Assembly: GCA_002084865.1 (NCBI GenBank)
Contig: NBMG01000021.1
Coordinates: forward strand, 1-13,392
Direction: 5' to 3'
DNA length: 13,392 nucleotides
Source of the DNA: Candidatus Atribacteria bacterium 4572_76
GTDB taxonomy: Bacteria > Atribacterota > Phoenicimicrobiia > Phoenicimicrobiales > Phoenicimicrobiaceae
Shown here: in pieces, positions 5,928-11,908 of the stretch
How the letters are laid out: the number at the start of each line of letters is the position of its first letter
Numbering within the stretch: the first letter of the stretch is position 1
Made by a program: the position numbers and the translations under genes
The notes under the pieces: model-generated
What the model was told of the DNA's origin: nothing
Database searches by the model: none
The model's input: the letters and a program-made list of their open reading frames with translations, nothing else

Positions 5928-5946
5928 ATTAAGAGGTGAAATAAAA

Positions 5947-6156
5947 ATGCCAATTGAAAAAGAAAAAACAAAATGCAATCATAATCTCGCTACTTCATGT
6001 AGTGGAGGAGCGATTTACGGGTTAGGTTTTGTTGGCGCAGTAGTATATTACATATCAACAGCCACAAGCTTTTGGACGGTAGTTTTAGGATTTTTAAAAG
6101 CAATTGTCTGGCCGGCTTTCCTTGTATATGAGTTGCTAAAGTATTTGGGAATGTAG
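5947..6156 (+). CDS. Small conserved membrane protein
   Basis: A 69-residue protein with an AGAGGTGA ribosome binding site 19 bp after the dehydrogenase stop, so probably the last gene of that small operon. It has a polar CNHN motif at 10-13, then SGGAIYGLGFVGAVVYYI (19-36) and WTVVLGFLKAIVWPAFLVYELL (43-64), giving two hydrophobic helices. I recognise the shape SGGA-YGLG-G--YY--A--FW---LGFLKA-VWPAFLVY-LL from uncharacterised small membrane proteins in diverse bacteria and archaea, recalled without a search. A function is not known. The conservation suggests a real gene. Confidence 0.8.
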   Translation: MPIEKEKTKCNHNLATSCSGGAIYGLGFVGAVVYYISTATSFWTVVLGFLKAIVWPAFLVYELLKYLGM

Positions 6157-6230
6157 GAAATTTTTATATCAAAAAAGGATAGCTCGGAAAAATATTATAA
6201 ACCTTAAAAGTAATTTTTATTATATAAAAA

Positions 6231-6329
6231 AAGAAAGCGATTGTATGCACAAAATACGGACCACCGGAAGTTCTTCAGCTCAAAGAGGTAGAAAAACCTA
6301 CTCTAAAAGATAATGTATGGTTAGAATAA
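6231..6329 (+). pseudogene. 5' fragment of a medium-chain dehydrogenase gene, copy C
   Basis: The frame reads KAIVCTKYGPPEVLQLKEVE then KPTLKDNVWLE and a stop, matching the first 28 or so residues of the dehydrogenase family. The start codon has become AAG (6231-6233), and the match ends after KDN. It is therefore a dead remnant. Its sequence is nearer to copy A at 4081 than to the intact gene, implying that two scraps of one related gene bracket the intact cluster. Confidence 0.7.
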
Positions 6330-6485
6330 GAGTAGGGAGTGTACTTATTGATAAATAATAGAAGATAACTAATTAAACATTGTTTGTAGCACTTTTAGGA
6401 ATACCAATTAACTCCTTTAGTCTATAGATTTTTCGTAATTCTCTTATAATTTCACCCCAACAAAAAGTTCTGAACGTGTCCAATA

Positions 6486-6509
6486 GGGGGAGCCGGGTAG
6501 GATTCGAAC
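6486..6509 (-). other. tRNA 3'-end fragment, possible attachment-site remnant
   Basis: On the minus strand the sequence reads GTTCGAATCCTACCCGGCTC followed by CCCC. This fits the T-loop TTCGAAT, the 3' half of a T-stem (CCTAC), the 3' acceptor strand (CCGGCTC) and C-rich end of a tRNA. The expected 5' half of the T-stem (GTAGG) is replaced by A-rich sequence, and no tRNA body is present. Integrative elements that use tRNA genes leave such 3' ends at their far border. The tRNA identity cannot be assigned, and chance resemblance is not excluded. Confidence 0.4.
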
Positions 6510-6846
6510 TTTTTAAGCGTATAGGATTGTACTGGCTCAATAATTCGGTAACTTTTTCTAATTTTTCGCAATGGGTCTGATAAGTCCTGGTTCCCAATGT
6601 TTTTTTGATTAGAATATAGCAGGAGACAATTCTTATTACGCTTTTACTATATTTTAAGAAATTACAGTATGTCAAACATGAAGGTTCACTCCCTCTATAT
6701 ACTCTGTATAATCTAGAAATCTCATCATATACCACGGCCAAAAACTCACAATTCCCATTGTACAACCCAATAAAGAAATAGTATAATTTTAGTAATGTAT
6801 TTAACCGTACTACACAAATTAATTCAAGGGATAGGAAGAATTGAAA

Positions 6847-7544
6847 ATGAAAATATTAGCAGTGGATTTTGATGGGGTCATTAGTGACAGCGCCTTAAAA
6901 TCTTTATTTGTAAGTCATAATGCCTATTGTAAATATTTTGGCTCAGAAGTAAAGAAAAGTTTTGGTGGGGAATTATTTACTTTTGATAATTGGGAAGAAA
7001 TGAAAAAACAATATAAAAAAGAAATGGATTATTACCGTCGCTTAAGGTCTTATCTCGAATTATCGGGTGATTTTTTCGTTATTATTAAAATTATAGAAGA
7101 ACAGATTCAGATTAAGAACCAACAGGAATTCATTGCTTATCGTAACCAGCTTCAATTCGATTATCAATTTTTTCGAGAATTATTCTTTAAAAAGTTGTCA
7201 TTGCTACCTCCAATCTTAGGCAAGCTATTCATCCTGCCTTTCAAGCGGAATATCTTGATTTTGAGATGGATATTGAAGATATTTTTGATAAAAACTTTGG
7301 CAAGCATAAAGCAGAGCATATGCAGGCCATCGCTAAAAAATATGGCTCCAAATTAAATGAGATTTATTTTGTTGATGACCAGTTGAGTTATCTTATGGGA
7401 ACTGATGCTTTGGGGGTTCATGTTTTTTTGGCCGGATGGGGTTATTGTACCGAAAGCCAGAAAGAGGAAGCAAAAAAAGAACAAATCCCCGTAATTGAGG
7501 AAGAAAAGGATTTTTACCCGGTGTTAAAGCAAGCCTTAAGTTAG
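6847..7544 (+). pseudogene. Broken HAD-superfamily hydrolase gene
   Basis: The 5' part (ATG 6847 chosen over the TTG at 6841, because AGGAAG at 6833-6838 is 8 nt away) encodes MKILAVDFDGVISDSAL with the HAD motif I aspartates D7 and D9, then a helical cap. Near 7189-7193, a run of five A, the frame changes by -1. From there a second frame reads KVVIATSNLRQAIHPAF (motif II), a KHKAEHM lysine (motif III) and IYFVDDQLSYL (motif IV) and ends at 7544. All HAD motifs are thus present but split across two frames. The joined product, about 230 residues, also lacks the usual segment leading into motif II, suggesting a deletion whose length is not a multiple of three. The substrate is unknown. The nearby N-ATPase operon is unrelated. 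Confidence 0.8.
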
Positions 7545-7572
7545 TAGAATGGTAAAATGTAACTTCTTAGAT

Positions 7573-7616
7573 GTTGTGTATGTTATAATAAATAAAATTA
7601 TAATATAACCTACAAC
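7573..7616. repeat. Long imperfect inverted repeat upstream of the ATPase operon
   Basis: GTTGTGTATGTTATAAT at 7573-7589 pairs imperfectly with 7597-7616 around an AAATAAA loop; the outer GTTGT/ACAAC and inner ATAAT/ATTAT halves match. TATAAT occurs in both arms (7584-7589 and 7599-7604), so the operon promoter probably lies here, although no good -35 box at proper spacing could be fixed. It could be an operator or a mere AT-rich hairpin. Confidence 0.4.
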
Positions 7617-7672
7617 AATATGCCTGCTAAAATTATAATTTTCAGATTTATTTTTTCTATGGAGATGCCCGA

Positions 7673-9058
7673 ATGGATAATAAGAAAATAAACAAAGGAC
7701 AAATAAGAGCAATAAGAGGAAGTGTCGTTGATGCTTTTTTCCCGCAATTCCTTCCCAAGATTAATAACCAGTTAAAATCCGGAGAAGCGATTATTGAGGT
7801 AACGCTCCTTCTTGATGCCAATACGGTTAGAGGAATTGCTTTGACCCCGACCCAAGGATTAAAAAGGGGAGATGAAATCATTGACATGGGACATCCCTTG
7901 CAGGTGCCTGTGGGTCGTGGATTATTGGGACGAATGTTTAATGTTTTCGGAGAACCGATTGACGGAGGAGGAGTTTTATCAGCAAAAAAATCAGTCCCCA
8001 TATATCAAAAATCTCTTTCTCTCGCCGAACGGACTACTACCACGGATATTTATGAGACCGGGATAAAGGTGATTGACGTTTTGGCTCCTTTGGAAAAAGG
8101 TGGGAAAGCAGGTTTGTTTGGCGGTGCCGGTGTCGGCAAGACGGTTCTGATTATGGAGATGATTCATAATATGGCTCTGGAGCATGAAGGGGTGAGCCTT
8201 TTTTGTGGAATCGGCGAACGTTCCAGAGAAGGGGAAGAATTGTATCGGGAAATGATAAAAACAGGCGTCCTGAAGAAGGCTGTCTTGATTTTTGCCCAGA
8301 TGAACGAACAACCCGGTGCCCGGTTTAGGGTGGGACATGCTGCTTTAACTATGGCAGAATACTTCCGTGATGAAGCCAAACAGGACGTTCTTTTGTTAGT
8401 TGATAATATATTCCGATTTGTTCAGGCCGGTGCTGAGGTTTCCGGTTTATTGGGCGAATTACCTTCCCGGGTAGGGTATCAACCCACCTTGGCGAGTGAG
8501 ATTGCTGACCTTGAGGAAAGAATTTGCAATTCCCCCACCGGGGCTATCACCTCAATTCAGGCTGTGTATGTACCCGCTGATGATTTTACTGACCCGGCAG
8601 CAGTTCATACTTTTAGTCATCTTTCTGCTTCAGTGGTGCTTTCCCGACAGCGGTCCAGTCAGGGTTTGTATCCGGCTGTAGACCCTTTAAAATCTGCCTC
8701 TAATATGCTTACACCGACGGTCGTTGGTCAAAGGCATTACCAGATAGCCCGGGAAACCAAACAGACTTTATCTGAATACGAGGAATTAAAGGATATTATA
8801 GCTATGTTGGGTTTGGAGGAATTATCAAAGGAAGACCAGAGAACGGTAAATCGTGCCAGGCGCCTGGAAAAGTTTTTGACCCAGCCGTTTGTCACCACAG
8901 AACAGTTTACCGGGAATAAGGGACGACGGGTTAGTTTGGCTGAATCATTAGAAGGATGCGAGAAAATTTTAAATGATGAATTTGCCAGTTATCCCGAGCA
9001 ATCACTTTATATGATTGGTTCAATAGAAGAAGTTAAAGAAGAAGCGAAAAATGATTGA
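7673..9058 (+). CDS. atpD: N-ATPase F1 subunit beta
   Basis: The catalytic beta subunit, 461 residues, starting at an ATG with GGAGA at 7661-7665. Motifs in order: P-loop GGAGVGKT at 150-157 (K156, T157), GERSREG with catalytic-type E182 at 181-187, Walker B VLLLVD ending in D244, the DNIFRF and GYQPTL segments, VVGQRHYQIAR at 350-360, and a DELSEED-like LEELSKED at 381-388. It hydrolyses or makes ATP at the alpha/beta interface of the soluble head. It is the first gene of the operon, whereas in ordinary F-ATPase operons beta follows gamma; a beta-first order is diagnostic of N-ATPases. Its end overlaps atpC by 8 bp, implying translational coupling. All catalytic residues are present. Confidence 0.97.
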   Translation: MDNKKINKGQIRAIRGSVVDAFFPQFLPKINNQLKSGEAIIEVTLLLDANTVRGIALTPTQGLKRGDEIIDMGHPLQVPVGRGLLGRMFNVFGEPIDGGGVLSAKKSVPIYQKSLSLAERTTTTDIYETGIKVIDVLAPLEKGGKAGLFGGAGVGKTVLIMEMIHNMALEHEGVSLFCGIGERSREGEELYREMIKTGVLKKAVLIFAQMNEQPGARFRVGHAALTMAEYFRDEAKQDVLLLVDNIFRFVQAGAEVSGLLGELPSRVGYQPTLASEIADLEERICNSPTGAITSIQAVYVPADDFTDPAAVHTFSHLSASVVLSRQRSSQGLYPAVDPLKSASNMLTPTVVGQRHYQIARETKQTLSEYEELKDIIAMLGLEELSKEDQRTVNRARRLEKFLTQPFVTTEQFTGNKGRRVSLAESLEGCEKILNDEFASYPEQSLYMIGSIEEVKEEAKND

Positions 9059-9443
9059 TTTGAAGATATTATTACCGGATAAGACATTTTTAAAAAGAGA
9101 AGTTAAAAAAGTAACGGCAGAAGCAGAAAACGGGTGGTTTTGTCTGCTGCCCAAACATGTTGATTTTACCACTTCCTTAACGCCGGGGATTTTGATGTTA
9201 ACTACATCGGAGGGGAAAGATATTTTATTGGCCATTGATGAAGGAATCCTGGTTAAATACGGAGAAAAAGTAATTATTTCGACCAGGAATGCGATAGAAG
9301 GAGAAGATTTGGGAGAACTAAAAGATAGGGTGGAAGAGATATTTATAAAAACAGACGAGAGAGAAAAAGACGCCCAAACCGCTTTGAGTAAATTAGAAGC
9401 AGATTTCGTAAGAAGTTTTTTGAACCTGGAGAAACATGAATAA
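9051..9443 (+). CDS. atpC: N-ATPase F1 subunit epsilon
   Basis: This 130-residue epsilon subunit of the central rotor stalk sits in the order beta-epsilon typical of N-ATPases. Residues 1-83 form the beta-sandwich, with the conserved LLPKHVDFTTSLTPGIL at 32-48, and residues 84-127 form a charged helical hairpin that in homologues contacts gamma and the head. The start overlaps the end of atpD by 8 bp and the end overlaps atpQ by 8 bp, so translation of the three is probably coupled. Length is normal for the family. Confidence 0.93.
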   Translation: MIDLKILLPDKTFLKREVKKVTAEAENGWFCLLPKHVDFTTSLTPGILMLTTSEGKDILLAIDEGILVKYGEKVIISTRNAIEGEDLGELKDRVEEIFIKTDEREKDAQTALSKLEADFVRSFLNLEKHE

Positions 9444-9759
9444 TAAAAAGAATCCAAAAGATATAAAACAAGGCTTTATCGAGAAAATCAAGAGAAAAGA
9501 GAAACGAAAATTAAGGGCCCAAAGGAAAAAAGGTCAGGCTATCTGGTTTGGCCTGGGCTTGTTCGGGGTTATTGGCTGGTCAGTGATGATTCCTACCCTG
9601 ATAGGTATTGCTGTTGGTATTTGGGCTGATAGGAGATGGCCGGGCAATATTTCCTGGACTTTAACTTTTCTCTTTGCGGGAATTATTCTTGGCTGTCTAA
9701 ATGCCTGGTACTGGGTAGAGAAAGAAAGAAAAGAAATTGAAGAGGAAAACAAAGAATGA
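9436..9759 (+). CDS. atpQ: N-ATPase membrane protein AtpQ (AtpI-like)
   Basis: A 107-residue membrane protein with a strongly basic N-terminus (1-33) and two hydrophobic helices at about 36-63 and 72-93. The GIAVGIWADRRWP turn and the GIILGCLNAWYWVEKE ending are the AtpI/AtpZ-type pattern used for AtpQ in N-ATPase operons. AtpI relatives have been linked to c-ring assembly or to Mg2+/Ca2+ supply, and AtpQ is presumed similar. The start overlaps atpC and the stop overlaps the atpR start by 4 bp (ATGA). Named from its family resemblance and its position between atpC and atpR. Confidence 0.85.
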   Translation: MNNKKNPKDIKQGFIEKIKRKEKRKLRAQRKKGQAIWFGLGLFGVIGWSVMIPTLIGIAVGIWADRRWPGNISWTLTFLFAGIILGCLNAWYWVEKERKEIEEENKE

Positions 9760-10025
9760 GTATTAATATTTACAGCTTATTGTATTTATTAGTCGGCCTG
9801 GGATTAGGACTACTTTATTTCGGCGGTTTATGGCTGACCATTAAAAATATGAATCAAGCTCGTTCACCGATTGTATTAACCCTGGGAAGTTTTATTTTAA
9901 GAACCGGTGCCGTTTTTTTGGTATTAATCTATGTTGCCCGTCAGGGGGATTGGTTCAACATTTTTATTCTACTGGTCGGGTTTATTGCTGCTCGGATTTT
10001 TTTAAGTAGAAGGATAGGAAAATAA
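9756..10025 (+). CDS. atpR: N-ATPase membrane protein AtpR
   Basis: An 89-residue protein with three hydrophobic helices (about 5-29, 38-60 and 66-83). The motif GGLWLTIKNM at 23-32 and arginines within predicted membrane helices (R49 in SFILRTGAVF, R80 in GFIAARIFLSRR) match the AtpR family, found only in N-ATPase operons. The buried arginines have been proposed to pair with c-subunit carboxylates during ring assembly. It follows atpQ with a 4-bp overlap and precedes atpB by 50 bp, exactly where N-ATPase operons place it. Its presence is one of the strongest signs of the operon type. Confidence 0.88.
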   Translation: MSINIYSLLYLLVGLGLGLLYFGGLWLTIKNMNQARSPIVLTLGSFILRTGAVFLVLIYVARQGDWFNIFILLVGFIAARIFLSRRIGK

Positions 10026-10075
10026 AAAAACAGGCTAAAGAAATAATATTTAAATAGGGGGTGGGGAATTAAAAA

Positions 10076-10789
10076 ATGGAAATAAGTCCGGATGCAATTA
10101 TTATATTTAAATGGAATGGAATCCATCTTAATGCCACTATTATTTTTACCTGGGTGGTAATGGCAATATTATTTTTTATCAGCTGGATGGCCACCAAAAA
10201 TTTAACCATTGGGCCTAAAATCAGTCGCTGGCAAAATTTTTTAGAAGTGATTATCGGCTACATTCGGCAGCAGGTGAAAGAAATTACCCAGCAGAATCCG
10301 GACCCCTTTATTCCTTTTTTAGGAAGTCTGTTTATGTTTATTTCATTGTCCGGTCTGCTGACCATTATACCCGGTTTTCAACCCCCCACCGGTTCATTAT
10401 CCACCACCAGCGCGCTGGCTATTTGCGTTTTTTTTGCCATACCTATTTTTGGGATTGCCAAAAAGGGAGCGCGGGCCTATTTTAAACATTATCTGGAGCC
10501 TTCTATATTTATGGCGCCTTTTAACATTATCGGAGATTTTTCCCGTACTCTGGCCCTGGCAGTCCGATTATTCGGGAATGTGATGAGCGGTACATTGATA
10601 GTGGCGGTTTTATTGATAATCACCCCTTTGTTTGTACCCATTGTTATGCAGATTTTAGGATTATTAATTGGTCAAATACAGGCTTATATCTTTACCGTGC
10701 TGGCAACGGTTTATATTGCTTCAGCAACACGTGTAGAAAGTAAGCCGGAACAGATAAATCAAGAAGAAGGGAGTAAAGAAGATGAGTAG
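10076..10789 (+). CDS. atpB: N-ATPase F0 subunit a
   Basis: A 237-residue stator subunit a of the membrane motor, forming the ion half-channels against the c-ring. GGGGGTGGGG upstream gives the ribosome binding site. Five to six membrane helices are visible. The essential helix reads RTLALAVRLFGNVMSGTLI (157-175), with R164 as the conserved arginine facing the c-ring. The last helix carries GQIQAYIFTVLATVYIA (199-215), with Q202 at the usual ion-path position. GGLL-like SLSGLLTIIPGF at 90-101 and the PTGSLSTTSALA segment are standard. The C-terminus is short and acidic. It overlaps atpE by 8 bp. Confidence 0.95.
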   Translation: MEISPDAIIIFKWNGIHLNATIIFTWVVMAILFFISWMATKNLTIGPKISRWQNFLEVIIGYIRQQVKEITQQNPDPFIPFLGSLFMFISLSGLLTIIPGFQPPTGSLSTTSALAICVFFAIPIFGIAKKGARAYFKHYLEPSIFMAPFNIIGDFSRTLALAVRLFGNVMSGTLIVAVLLIITPLFVPIVMQILGLLIGQIQAYIFTVLATVYIASATRVESKPEQINQEEGSKEDE

Positions 10790-11051
10790 TGTAGATATTA
10801 TCGGTGCGGTTTCTATTATTACTGCGGGAATCACCATTGCCATTGGTTCGATTGGACCCGCCATAGGAGAAGGGATGGCCTTAGCCCGGGCGTTGGGAGC
10901 GATTGCCCAACAGCCGGATGAGGCAAATACGATTACCAGAACCTTGTTTGTGGGGTTGGCCATGGTTGAATCGACCGCTATCTATTGTTTGGTTATTTCA
11001 GTCATTCTTATTTTTGCCAATCCTTTCTGGAATTATGTTTTAGCTCAGTAG
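10782..11051 (+). CDS. atpE: N-ATPase F0 subunit c, Na+-binding type
   Basis: An 89-residue hairpin of two helices (about 6-38 and 50-80) that oligomerises into the rotor ring. The loop carries the RALGAIAQQP motif with Q43, Q44, P45. Ion-ligand positions align with the Na+-binding Ilyobacter c subunit: E30 in GPAIGEGMA (Gln there), main-chain M61, E63, S64, T65 and Y68 in the motif VESTAIY. Two carboxylates (E30, E63) plus Ser and Tyr are typical of Na+-coupled double-carboxylate rings, so this motor probably moves Na+. Overlap with atpB couples translation; atpF follows after 10 bp. Confidence 0.96.
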   Translation: MSSVDIIGAVSIITAGITIAIGSIGPAIGEGMALARALGAIAQQPDEANTITRTLFVGLAMVESTAIYCLVISVILIFANPFWNYVLAQ

Positions 11052-11061
11052 GGGGATTAAT

Positions 11062-11859
11062 ATGCTTATAGATTCGTTTACCGTTATTGCCCAAATTATT
11101 AATTTTTTAATCCTGATCTATCTCTTGAAACGATTTTTATTTAATCGGATTATCAAGATTATGGATGACAGGGAAATGCAAATCACCGATCAGATGAAGG
11201 ATGCTGAAACGGCAAAAGAGGAAGCTCAGAAAGAATTAGAAGAACAGCGCAGGATAAGGGAAGAACTGCAGGAAAAATGGAATGAGATGCTTGCTCAGGC
11301 CAAGAAGGATGCCCGAAAGAAGCGGGATGAATTGGTGAAGGATGCCAGAAGCAAAATTGATGAAGAACAAAAAAATTGGAAAGAGGCGATATTGAAACAA
11401 CAAACTGCTTTTTTAAGAGACCTTCGCCATCTATCCTGTGAGCAAGTTTGCCAGATTAGCAGAAAGGTTTTATCTGATTTGGCCGGTGAAAAATTAGAAA
11501 ATCAACTGATTGAAAATTTCTTAGTCCAGCTGGGGAAGTTAAGCAAAAAGGAAAAAGATGATTTTGTCCGGTTTATTGGTAAGGATGAGCAGAAGTTATG
11601 GGTGAATAGTAGTTTTCGGCTTACCAAAGAAAAAGAATCTGAGATCAGGAAAACATTGGAAGATGTTATCGGCGATAAAGTTGAAATTAATTTTAAGGTT
11701 TCTCCTGACTTGATTTGTGGTATTGAAACCCGAACCGAGGGTAAGAAAATTTCCTGGAATATTGAAAACTATTTAGATGGACTGGAAGAACAGCTCAAGA
11801 AGGCTTTCACTGAAATCAGTTTTCAAGAATTGGATGTTGAAAAAAAGAAAACCGAGTGA
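11062..11859 (+). CDS. atpF: N-ATPase peripheral stalk subunit b with delta-like C-terminal domain
   Basis: A 265-residue protein, much longer than a standard b subunit of about 160. AGGGGGATTAAT precedes the ATG. Residues 5-30 include the membrane anchor (VIAQIINFLILIYLLKRFLF) and about 34-140 form a long charged coiled coil. Residues 178-248 resemble the C-terminal domain of F1 delta: a KESEIRKTLEDVIGDKVEINF helix-strand, then VSPDLICGIETRTEGKKISW, matching the delta pattern DPSLIGG-RIRVGDR, and a final helix. N-ATPase operons lack a separate delta gene and have an extended b, so this protein likely does both jobs, linking the membrane motor to the head. The delta assignment is by my motif alignment. 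Confidence 0.92.
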   Translation: MLIDSFTVIAQIINFLILIYLLKRFLFNRIIKIMDDREMQITDQMKDAETAKEEAQKELEEQRRIREELQEKWNEMLAQAKKDARKKRDELVKDARSKIDEEQKNWKEAILKQQTAFLRDLRHLSCEQVCQISRKVLSDLAGEKLENQLIENFLVQLGKLSKKEKDDFVRFIGKDEQKLWVNSSFRLTKEKESEIRKTLEDVIGDKVEINFKVSPDLICGIETRTEGKKISWNIENYLDGLEEQLKKAFTEISFQELDVEKKKTE

Positions 11860-11908
11860 TTTGGATAGATTGGATAGATTAAGATGTAATTTTAATGTGA
11901 GGGTATTG

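Larger units (their letters stand above)
6157..6840. other. Gene-poor spacer with decayed fragments
   Basis: This 684-bp stretch holds dehydrogenase copy C and the tRNA-like fragment near 6486. I see no convincing gene in the rest. A minus-strand frame of 130 codons exists, but it starts with TTG, lacks a ribosome binding site, is rich in Cys, Tyr and Ser, and runs across the tRNA-like piece. Near the right end, AGGAAG at 6833-6838 serves the HAD gene. Confidence 0.6.

Noticed and set aside
6373..6765. Minus-strand frame of 130 codons
   Set aside because: TTG start, no ribosome binding site, no domain recognised, unusual Cys/Tyr/Ser-rich composition, and it reads through the tRNA 3'-end fragment.
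7180..7205. Programmed -1 frameshift in the HAD gene
   Set aside because: The run TTT AAA AAG does not give a proper in-phase slippery heptamer, and the joined protein would still lack a segment.
1..7600. CRISPR array
   Set aside because: Repeats seen are few, diverged and irregularly spaced; no regular repeat-spacer pattern exists.
7657..8001. Antisense frames within atpD and other atp genes
   Set aside because: They are shadows of well-conserved coding sequence on the plus strand.
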